From Pseudomonadota bacterium (GTDB taxonomy: Bacteria > Pseudomonadota > Alphaproteobacteria > Sphingomonadales > Sphingomonadaceae), in assembly GCA_023432995.1 (NCBI GenBank), contig JAEZES010000042.1:1-19837 (forward strand): a stretch of 19,837 nt of DNA, given 5' to 3'. This document shows positions 14,560 through 19,837 of this stretch, in pieces (the stretch's first letter is position 1; the number at the start of each line of letters is the position of its first letter). Made by a program: the position numbers and the translations under genes. The notes beneath the pieces were generated by a model. It did not search any database and was not told where the DNA came from. It saw only the letters and a list, made by a program, of their open reading frames with translations.

Positions 14560-15222
14560 ATGACCAAGCACTTCACGGCGCTCGCGTGCGCGGCTGCCGC
14601 CCTGACGCTTCCCTCGGCAGCCCAGGCCGCGGCGATTATCACCTTCGACGAGACGCCGTCGGCGGTCCCGGGCAACAACGATTTCGCCTCGCTGCTCAGC
14701 GCCCTCGGACTGACCCGCTACGTTTCGACCGGGGCCGGCATCGCGCTCGACGCCGATGCGCTGGTGACCTTCCATGTCCTCGGCACCGAGAGCGGATTCA
14801 GCGACACCTTCTCGACGATCTCGGGCTTCACTTACACCGAGCACACCAAGGTGCAGAACTCGTTCCTCGCCCCGATCCTGATCGGCACCGCCTCGTTCGG
14901 TGCGGGCAGCCTCGCCGGGCTGCTCAACTTCTCGAGTTCGGGCGGCGGCTCGGCCACGGTCGGGCAGGATGGCTTCGGCATCTTCCTCGGCCCCGACCAG
15001 CAGAGCGGCGCGGCCCTGACGACGTTCTACTTCGGCTACGACGACCAGATCACCGGCCGAGACGACGATTACGACGACCTGATCATCCGCGCGACGGTCG
15101 TTGCCCGCAACGCGGTGCCCGAGCCTGCCACCTGGGCGCTGCTGCTGGCGGGCTTCGGTCTCGCCGGCGCCGGCCTGCGCTCGCGGCGGCAGCATCACGA
15201 CTTCCGGCGCCTGCGGGCCTGA
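14560..15222 (+). CDS. PEPxxWA-CTERM exported protein
   Basis: 220 residues. A Sec signal peptide with Lys3, a hydrophobic stretch and cleavage near A-Q-A at 21-23. The C-terminus has V-P-E-P-A-T-W-A (186-193), a hydrophobic helix L-L-L-A-G-F-G-L-A-G-A-G-L and R-S-R-R (207-210): the PEPxxWA-type sorting tail of sphingomonads and relatives, processed by an exosortase-like system that is not encoded in this window. Unusually, ten more residues follow the Arg cluster, including H-H-D-F-R-R-L-R. The middle (about 155-180) has F-Y-F-G-Y-D-D-Q then G-R-D-D-D-Y-D-D-L-I-I-R, similar to the Asp-rich D-Y-N-D loop of DUF4114-like domains and a possible calcium site. Start: GAGGA just before the ATG at 14560. 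Function unknown; probably extracellular or in the matrix. Confidence 0.85.
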   Translation: MTKHFTALACAAAALTLPSAAQAAAIITFDETPSAVPGNNDFASLLSALGLTRYVSTGAGIALDADALVTFHVLGTESGFSDTFSTISGFTYTEHTKVQNSFLAPILIGTASFGAGSLAGLLNFSSSGGGSATVGQDGFGIFLGPDQQSGAALTTFYFGYDDQITGRDDDYDDLIIRATVVARNAVPEPATWALLLAGFGLAGAGLRSRRQHHDFRRLRA

Positions 15223-15296
15223 CCGCAGACCACTCGCGCCGCAGTCCCCGCTTCCCTGTCGTCGGCACGCTCCTGGCGGTGCTGAATTGACGGCGG

Positions 15297-16226
15297 CTAC
15301 GCGGCCGATCGCATCGCGGCCGCCAGCCGCTTCCGTTCGCGCTGCGCCGCGCGCCTTGCCCCACGCGCTTTCGCCGCGTCGAGGTCGGCACGCGTCAGGT
15401 AGCCCCGTGCGGTGGACACGAACCAGCGGTATGGCCCCTGCAGTCCCACTGCGGTCAGCTCGCCCGAACGGTGTGCTCCGGTGTCCACGTTGATGCGGTT
15501 GGGAGCGACCTCGGCCTGCGCGGTCTCGCTGTGGCCGTGCACGACTACCGCGCCATGCGCGCGCTCGCTGCCCAGGAATTCGCGCCGGATCCACAGCAGG
15601 TCCTCGCGCCGCTGCTTCTTCAGCGGCACGCCCGGCCTGACGCCGGCATGGCAGAAGAAGTAGTCGCCCGACTGCCACGACAAGGGCCGCGCTTCGAGCC
15701 AGGTGATCGTCTCCTCGCCGATTGCCTCGCGCAGCACGCGTCCCCGGTCGGCCGGGGCGAGCGCGAGGAACTCCGCCGTCGCCAGCCGATAGCTGCGCAA
15801 GGTGGCCTCGCCCCCGGTGTGGAGCCACACGCGCTGGGCCGCGGCGTCACCGCGGGCGCTCGCCAGCAGCATGTCTTCGTGATTGCCGGCCAGGACAACC
15901 ATCCGGTCAGGATCGCCTTGCTCGAGAGACCGAACGTGCTCGAGCACCTGGCGCGAATGTGGCCCGCGATCGACGAGATCGCCGAGAAGCACGATCCGCG
16001 CACGGTGGTCGTGGGCCCGGGCCCGCGCATCGGCCTCGAGCGTGCGCAGCAGACGGCGGAGCAGGTCGAGCCGCCCGTGCACGTCGCCGATCGCGTAGAT
16101 GCGCTCGCCGCGAGCGGGTTCCGGCCGTCCCGAGGTCCGACGGAACAGCGCGCCAAGCCGGGCATCGAGATAGGCGCGCGGCGCCCAGCGCTCGGTCGTC
16201 GCCGCTCTCGATCTCCCGCTCGACAT
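15297..16226 (-). CDS. PPP-type metallophosphoesterase (serine/threonine phosphatase-like)
   Basis: 309 residues, soluble. The metal-binding and catalytic motifs of the calcineurin-like/PPP superfamily are all present: G-D-V-H-G-R at 47-52, G-D-L-V-D-R-G at 82-88, G-N-H-E at 114-117, then F-C-H-A-G-V-R-P-G and V-V-H-G-H-S with N-V-D-T-G-A close after. The spacing matches bacterial PrpA/PphA-type and diadenosine tetraphosphatase-like enzymes of about 220-250 residues. Here there is an extra basic N-terminus of about 40 residues and a basic, Ala/Arg-rich C-terminal tail of about 30. The start at 16226 has GAGGGAGG about 10 bases upstream. Substrates (phosphoprotein, Ap4A, RNA cap) cannot be told from sequence. 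It is convergent with the PEP-CTERM gene (74 bp apart) and divergent from the EF-hand gene. Confidence 0.9.
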   Translation of the reverse strand: MSSGRSRAATTERWAPRAYLDARLGALFRRTSGRPEPARGERIYAIGDVHGRLDLLRRLLRTLEADARARAHDHRARIVLLGDLVDRGPHSRQVLEHVRSLEQGDPDRMVVLAGNHEDMLLASARGDAAAQRVWLHTGGEATLRSYRLATAEFLALAPADRGRVLREAIGEETITWLEARPLSWQSGDYFFCHAGVRPGVPLKKQRREDLLWIRREFLGSERAHGAVVVHGHSETAQAEVAPNRINVDTGAHRSGELTAVGLQGPYRWFVSTARGYLTRADLDAAKARGARRAAQRERKRLAAAMRSAA

Positions 16227-16383
16227 CGGACGTTGGCCTCCCTCGGCCGCACCGCATAGCGGAAATCGGTGGACCGAGGGTTAAGCGCGGGTCGCCGGGC
16301 CGGTTGCCGGTTGCAACGGGGCCGAGGCTGGTAGAAGACGGCCGCGGGCGGTCGGCAGGATCGCGCGGAAAGGGGTCGGCCCG
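16227..16383. promoter_or_regulatory. Divergent intergenic region, phosphatase/EF-hand
   Basis: 157 bp between two divergent starts. It contains a tandem CCGGTTG pair near 16300-16314 and a weak TTGCAA/TAGAAG pair (about 15-base spacing, near 16311-16337) that might be a sigma-70-like promoter for the EF-hand gene. I see no clear promoter for the phosphatase gene beyond its ribosome site. Confidence 0.3.
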
Positions 16384-17040
16384 ATGAAGAAAGCTGTGGT
16401 GGCATGGGGATCGGCCCTGGTCCTGCTCGCCTCCACGCCCGCCTGGTCGCAAAACTCGTCTCAGGACGGCCAGCCGGGCATGGGCACCGTGCGCCAGGGA
16501 TTCGAGCACTTGACCGAAAGCGAGCCACGCGCGCGGCCCGGCGAAGCGATCCGCCGCGACCGGTTCGACGAGGTCGTCGCCAACATGGTCGCCGCCGCCG
16601 ACAGCAATCGTGACGAGGTCGTCACCCTCGCCGAGTTCCGCGAAGTCATCGGTGCGCGCCGGGATGCGGCGATCCGCGCCCGCTTCGCCGCCGTCGACAC
16701 GAACCGCGATCGGTCGCTCAGTTATGCGGAATTCGATCAGTGGCAGCGGAGCTTGGGTTCGGTGGCGCTCGATGACGAAGGCGCGGCCGCGGCCAGCGCC
16801 GCGCTCGTCGCCGAGGACATTCGCCCCGAGCCCATTCGCGGGCCGGGCGGGCAGGTGGTCGCACGCCTGATCGAACCGCTCAACGCGACGATGCTGACCG
16901 CGGCCAACACCAACTACGACGCCGGCGCTTCGCTCGCGGAGATTCTCGCCTACCAAGGCAAGCGTTTCGAAGCCGCCGATGGCAACCAGGATGGCTGGGT
17001 GACCGATGACGAGCTGCGGCGGAGCGCACAAGGCGGCTGA
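16384..17040 (+). CDS. Exported EF-hand protein with four calcium-loop motifs
   Basis: 218 residues with a Sec signal peptide (Lys2-Lys3, hydrophobic core, cleavage after A-W-S at 20-22). Four 12-residue EF-hand loops are visible: D73-S-N-R-D77 to E84; D105-T-N-R-D109 to E116; N175-T-N-Y-D179 to E186 (Asn at position 1 and no Gly at 6, so weak); D199-G-N-Q-D203-G to E210. The first two and the last two are paired, separated by an Ala-rich linker (about 125-165). Such proteins occur widely in the sphingomonad periplasm; calcium binding is likely from family knowledge, a function beyond that is not known. Complete. A purine-rich GGAAAGGGG precedes the start. The ECF sigma factor gene follows 174 bp later on the same strand. 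Confidence 0.88.
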   Translation: MKKAVVAWGSALVLLASTPAWSQNSSQDGQPGMGTVRQGFEHLTESEPRARPGEAIRRDRFDEVVANMVAAADSNRDEVVTLAEFREVIGARRDAAIRARFAAVDTNRDRSLSYAEFDQWQRSLGSVALDDEGAAAASAALVAEDIRPEPIRGPGGQVVARLIEPLNATMLTAANTNYDAGASLAEILAYQGKRFEAADGNQDGWVTDDELRRSAQGG

Positions 17041-17214
17041 CCGGGGACGTTCCCGGTCTCGTGCCGACCGTCGAGGCTTCCCGGTCCACTAGAGCAATTA
17101 CGTGAGCTGCTCGGCGGCAGTCCATCAGGCCGGACTTCTTCCCCGCCGGCCGCGGAACTGGCCGAAGCTTCCAGCCGGTGGCATCATCGCGGAGATGACC
17201 GATCGGCGCGAGGG
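17041..17214 (+). other. Intergenic region between EF-hand and sigma factor genes
   Basis: 174 bp. Directly after the EF-hand stop is a short imperfect hairpin (CCGGG/CCCGG, 17041-17056) with no T-run. At 17154-17158 is GGAAC, with CGGT 17 bases on (17176-17179): a poor EcfG or ECF match lacking the GTT core. A seven-codon ORF sits at the end (listed separately). Confidence 0.4.
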
Positions 17215-17218
17215 ATGA
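17195..17218 (+). other. Seven-codon ORF overlapping the sigma factor start (ATGA)
   Basis: ATG at 17195, sense codons for M-T-D-R-R-E-G, then TGA at 17216-17218, which overlaps the sigma factor ATG (17215-17217). A GCGGAG lies directly before it, too close for an ideal ribosome site. If translated it would couple to the sigma factor gene. It could equally be chance; no other evidence supports it. Confidence 0.25.
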
Positions 17219-17760
17219 GGGGGGGCAGGAAGGATCCGGACAGTGCGCTGGTGACCGCCGCGATCGGCGGGGACCGCGACGCGTTCGGCGAGCTGCTGCG
17301 CCGGCATTACGATCGCATCCACGGGATCGCCTGGCAGATGACCGGCTCGCGCGCCGACGCCGACGACGTTGCACAGGACGTCTGCTGCGTGCTGGTGGAG
17401 AAGATCGGCAGTTTTCGCGGCGAGGCCAGGTTCTCGACCTGGCTGTGCGGGATCGTGGTCAACGCATGCCGCGAGCACCATCGCCGCCGCCGCTCGTTCA
17501 TGGGCTTCGCGCAGCGGCTCGCGGTTCTCGCCTCGCTCTCGCGCGGGCCCGATGGGCGCGACCTGCACGACCAGATGTGGCTCGACAGCGCGATCGCCCG
17601 GCTCAAGCCGGCCTGGCGCGATACGGTCGTGCTGGTGGTCGGGCAGCAGCTCACCCATGGCGAGGCGGCCGAGATACTCGGCGTCAGCGAAGCCACCGTC
17701 TCGTGGCGCATGCACGAGGTGCGGAAGGTCTTGGCGCCGCGCCATTCGGACGACACCTGA
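17215..17760 (+). CDS. ECF-type RNA polymerase sigma factor
   Basis: 181 residues with the two-domain ECF layout. Sigma-2 (about 15-92): F-G-E-L-L-R-R-H-Y-D, D-A-D-D-V-A-Q-D-V at 48-56 (region 2.2, core binding), and F-R-G-E-A-R-F-S-T-W-L-C-G-I-V-V-N at 67-83 (2.3-2.4, -10 recognition). Sigma-4 (about 120-175): D-S-A-I-A-R-L-K-P-A-W-R-D-T-V-V-L, then G-E-A-A-E-I-L-G-V-S-E-A-T-V-S-W-R-M-H (helix-turn-helix for the -35). No region 3 or extra C-terminal domain. The start ATG at 17215 is preceded by CGAGGG. No anti-sigma gene lies next to it; a vWA lipoprotein gene follows 105 bp later, probably as a target or partner. The exact ECF subgroup cannot be set by eye. Confidence 0.9.
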   Translation: MRGGRKDPDSALVTAAIGGDRDAFGELLRRHYDRIHGIAWQMTGSRADADDVAQDVCCVLVEKIGSFRGEARFSTWLCGIVVNACREHHRRRRSFMGFAQRLAVLASLSRGPDGRDLHDQMWLDSAIARLKPAWRDTVVLVVGQQLTHGEAAEILGVSEATVSWRMHEVRKVLAPRHSDDT

Positions 17761-17795
17761 GACCGGTTCGGAGAAAATCGTTCGCGCCGTCCCAA

Positions 17796-17817
17796 GGAAA
17801 TTCTCCCCCGGTCCGTC
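17796..17817 (+). promoter_or_regulatory. Candidate ECF promoter before the vWA lipoprotein gene
   Basis: GGAAA at 17796-17800 and CGTC at 17814-17817 resemble ECF -35 (GGAA) and -10 (CGTC) boxes and lie just where a promoter for the vWA gene should be, leaving about 40 bases to its start. The spacer is 13 bases, shorter than the usual 15-17, so either the true -35 lies a few bases upstream (the AAGG at 17794) or this is not a promoter. Confidence 0.35.
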
Positions 17818-17865
17818 TCAGGCACATGCGCGGCATCATCCGCGCGGTAGCCAGGGAGAGTTCCC

Positions 17866-19680
17866 ATGACCGAGGTTCGATCCAAAGTTCCCGCGGCGAT
17901 CGCCGCCCTCCTCCTTGCCTCGTGCGCCGGCGTCGACGATCGCCATGCCGGCCTTCAAGCGGAGAGGCCGCAGCCAGCGGCACACGATCGCCCTGCCGCG
18001 CCTCCGGCCGAGGCCGGGGTCGAGGTCGCGGACGCCGGCGGTCCCGTCGGCCCGCCGGCTTCGCTTCCGGCGTCGCATGCCGAAGAGAGCATCGTCGTCA
18101 GCGGAACTCGCCTCGCCCGGCAGGACTTCGAATCCCGTACGCCGGTTGTGACGGTCGACGCCGGCCTGATGCAGTCGCCCAGGTCGCCAACCGTCGGCTA
18201 CGCCGTTGCCGAAGCCGACCGGCGCCTCGTGCCGCCACCCTTGCAGGGCCGCGACAAGTTCACGTCGGTCGACCAGAACCCGTTCAGGATCGTCGAGGAG
18301 GAGCCGGTCTCGACCTTTTCGATCGATGTCGACACCGCCTCGTACGCGTGGATGCGCGCCTCTCTCAACCGCAACGTCCTGCCGCAGCCCGACGCGGTGC
18401 GCGCCGAGGAGCTGATCAACTACTTCCCCTACGACTATGCCGCGCCGCGTTCGGCCGAGCAGCCGTTCAGCACGCACATCGACGTGTTTCCGAGCCCCTG
18501 GACCGAGGGCCGCAAGCTCGTGCGCGTCGGCATCCGCGGCTACGACCTCGAGCGGGCCACGCGTCCGCGAGCCAACCTGGTGTTCCTGATCGACACCTCC
18601 GGCTCGATGAGCGCGCCGAACAAGCTCGGGCTGGTCAAGCAGTCGCTGGCGATGCTCCTCGGCCAGCTCGATGCCGACGACACCGTCTCGATCGTCACTT
18701 ACGCCGGGAACGCCGGCACCGCACTTGAGCCGACCCGGGCGAGCGAGCGGAGCCGCATCCTTTCGGTGATCGAGCGGCTCGGCGCGGGCGGGAGCACCGC
18801 AGGCGCCGAGGGTATCCGCCAGGCCTATGCGCTCGCCGAGCGCAACTTCGATCCCGCGGGCGTCAACCGCGTGGTCCTGGCTACCGATGGCGACTTCAAC
18901 GTCGGCATCACCAGCCCAGAGGAGCTCAAGGGTTATGTCGAGCGCCAGCGGGCGAGAGGGGTGTTCCTCTCGGTGCTCGGTTTCGGCATGGGCAACTACA
19001 ACGACGCGCTGATGCAGACGCTGGCGCAGAACGGCAACGGCAACGCGGCCTACATCGACACGCTCAGCGAGGCGCGCAAGACGCTGGTCGAGGAGTCGAC
19101 GTCGACGCTGTTCCCGATCGCCAAGGACGTGAAGATCCAGGTCGAGTTCAATCCTGCCATCGTCGCCGAGTACCGCCTCGTCGGCTATGAAACGCGCATG
19201 CTCGCGCGCGAGGATTTCGACAACGACAAGGTCGATGCCGGCGATGTCGGTTCGGGGCAGACGGTCACCGCGCTCTACGAGATCGTCCCGGTCGGCGGAC
19301 CGCGCGCGATCGGCGACTTGCGCTACTCGCGGCCCGCGCCGCGAACCGTGGCGGCGAGCAGCAGCGAGTACGGCTTCGTCAAGATCCGTTACAAACGGCC
19401 CAACTCGGACCGCAGCCAGCTGATCTCGACCCCGATCGACCGGTCTGCAGAGGTCGGCAGCTTCGCAGCAGCGCCGCAGGACGCGCGGTTCGCCGCGGGG
19501 GTGGCCGCGTTCGCCGAGTTGCTGCGCGGTGGGCGCTACTCGGGGTCGATGACCTACGACGACGTGCTGCGGATCGTCTCGGCTGCGCGCGGAGACGACG
19601 AGTTCGGGTACCGCGCGGAATTCGTCCAGCTGGTCCGCGCCGCGAGGACGGCCTCGGCGATCGCCCGGCTCGGCGAATGA
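17866..19680 (+). CDS. von Willebrand A lipoprotein, YfbK-like, with TonB-box-like segment
   Basis: 604 residues. Lipoprotein signal peptide with lipobox L-A-S-C (Cys20), then a Pro/Ala-rich linker (about 30-70). Residues 74-97 (E-S-I-V-V-S-G-T-R, then R-Q-D-F-E-S and T-P-V-V-T-V) look like the TonB box and plug start of sphingomonad TonB-dependent receptors. Next is the extra N-terminal domain of YfbK-like proteins (about 137-215: Q-N-P-F, V-S-T-F-S-I-D-V-D-T-A-S-Y, E-E-L-I-N-Y-F-P-Y). The vWA domain (about 235-415) has an intact MIDAS: D243-T-S-G-S247, Thr311 and Asp341 in A-T-D-G-D-F-N. The C-terminal DUF3520-type region runs about 425-604. The start ATG at 17866 has AGGGAG upstream. It probably binds a protein partner through Mg2+ at the MIDAS, anchored in a membrane; no partner is known. 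It follows an ECF sigma factor gene. Confidence 0.9.
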   Translation: MTEVRSKVPAAIAALLLASCAGVDDRHAGLQAERPQPAAHDRPAAPPAEAGVEVADAGGPVGPPASLPASHAEESIVVSGTRLARQDFESRTPVVTVDAGLMQSPRSPTVGYAVAEADRRLVPPPLQGRDKFTSVDQNPFRIVEEEPVSTFSIDVDTASYAWMRASLNRNVLPQPDAVRAEELINYFPYDYAAPRSAEQPFSTHIDVFPSPWTEGRKLVRVGIRGYDLERATRPRANLVFLIDTSGSMSAPNKLGLVKQSLAMLLGQLDADDTVSIVTYAGNAGTALEPTRASERSRILSVIERLGAGGSTAGAEGIRQAYALAERNFDPAGVNRVVLATDGDFNVGITSPEELKGYVERQRARGVFLSVLGFGMGNYNDALMQTLAQNGNGNAAYIDTLSEARKTLVEESTSTLFPIAKDVKIQVEFNPAIVAEYRLVGYETRMLAREDFDNDKVDAGDVGSGQTVTALYEIVPVGGPRAIGDLRYSRPAPRTVAASSSEYGFVKIRYKRPNSDRSQLISTPIDRSAEVGSFAAAPQDARFAAGVAAFAELLRGGRYSGSMTYDDVLRIVSAARGDDEFGYRAEFVQLVRAARTASAIARLGE

Positions 19681-19749
19681 GGCGACCGATCGGCATTCGA
19701 CCCCGCCCCCCTTGGCGTGTAAGGCCGGTCCGTTAGACACCGATCCCTG

Positions 19750-19778
19750 CCCGAGCCCCGCCGCAAACGGGGTTCGGG
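19750..19778 (+). terminator. Strong hairpin after the vWA gene
   Basis: CCCGAGCCCCG (19750-19760), 7-base loop, CGGGGTTCGGG (19768-19778): an 11-bp stem with a single G-U pair. It lies 70 bp past the vWA stop and 23 bp before a possible next start. There is no T-run after it, so it could be a factor-assisted terminator or a leader structure of the next gene. Confidence 0.45.
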
Positions 19779-19801
19779 TGGAGAGAAGTCCCGGCGAGCA
19801 G

Positions 19802-19837
19802 ATGGCGCACGATAACGATCTCGCGGCTCTCATGCCC
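19802..19837 (+). CDS. Possible start of a further gene (cut by right edge)
   Basis: An ATG at 19802 opens a frame that stays open to the window end: M-A-H-D-N-D-L-A-A-L-M-P. An in-frame GTG at 19778 is an alternative start. A purine-rich GGAGAGAAG lies about 13-20 bases upstream of the ATG, a loose spacing. Twelve codons are too few to recognise a family or to be sure it is coding. Confidence 0.3.
   Translation, partial: MAHDNDLAALMP

Noticed and set aside
14275..15828. 517-codon minus-strand frame opposite the PEP-CTERM gene and part of the phosphatase
   Set aside because: Low-complexity product across an intergenic region and two real genes.
17866..19680. vWA gene as a TonB-dependent receptor
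   Set aside because: Only about 25 residues resemble a TonB box and plug start; there is no barrel and the rest is a YfbK-like vWA protein.
19750..19800. tRNA-like T-arm (GGTTCGGGT) near the right end
   Set aside because: No anticodon arm, acceptor stem or CCA end can be drawn around it; it is the 3' arm of a simple hairpin.
17836..19833. Long open frame on the minus strand opposite the vWA gene
   Set aside because: It is antisense to a clearly recognisable vWA protein, has Arg/Asp/Gly-rich composition with no domain, and comes from the high GC of third codon positions.
1..19837. Mobile element, prophage, CRISPR or defence island
   Set aside because: No transposase, integrase, terminal repeats, spaced repeats, or nuclease/ATPase defence genes were found; base composition looks even over the window.

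Overview
The window looks like ordinary chromosome from a GC-rich alphaproteobacterium, most probably a member of the Sphingomonadales (Sphingomonadaceae/Erythrobacteraceae type). The grounds are a PEPxxWA-type C-terminal sorting tail, an HWE-family sensor kinase, a short RecO of about 200 residues, a metZ/apaG neighbourhood, and the very GC-rich third codon positions throughout. Genes are packed tightly. No rRNA, tRNA, CRISPR array, insertion sequence, integrase or phage gene was seen, and no gene-free stretch exceeds 300 bases (the longest is about 270, at 14289-14559).

Left part (1-4738, nearly all + strand). The 5' end of a lipoprotein gene leaves the window on the minus strand. It is divergent from a run of housekeeping genes: tlyA (rRNA 2'-O-methyltransferase), tspO, ubiK, then recO-leuB-GT2/GtrA. 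The last three overlap each other (ATGA between recO and leuB, a TTG start inside the end of leuB) and are probably one transcript. The GT2/GtrA protein resembles polyprenyl-phosphate sugar synthases. It meets tail-to-tail, with no spacer, a minus-strand GT39/PMT-type membrane glycosyltransferase (4739-6025) that would use such a lipid-linked sugar.

Middle (6026-12561). metZ (O-succinylhomoserine sulfhydrylase) has a leader with a long inverted repeat ending in a T-run. It is followed by a soluble PAS-PAS-HWE histidine kinase whose start lies just after a stem-loop, then by apaG. Next come a minus-strand AraC-type regulator, a divergent and unusually short GcvA-like LysR regulator, and a secreted protein with three PPC-like repeats.

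Right part (12558-19837). A SulP anion transporter with a STAS domain (minus strand) is followed by a PEPxxWA-CTERM exported protein with a possible EcfG-type stress promoter, a minus-strand PPP-type metallophosphatase, an exported protein with four EF-hand-like loops, and an ECF sigma factor. About 100 bp after the sigma factor is a large von Willebrand A (YfbK-like) lipoprotein. The sigma/vWA pair is the most interesting part: no anti-sigma gene is visible, and the lipoprotein carries a segment that looks like a TonB box plus the start of a TonB-receptor plug, but no beta-barrel.
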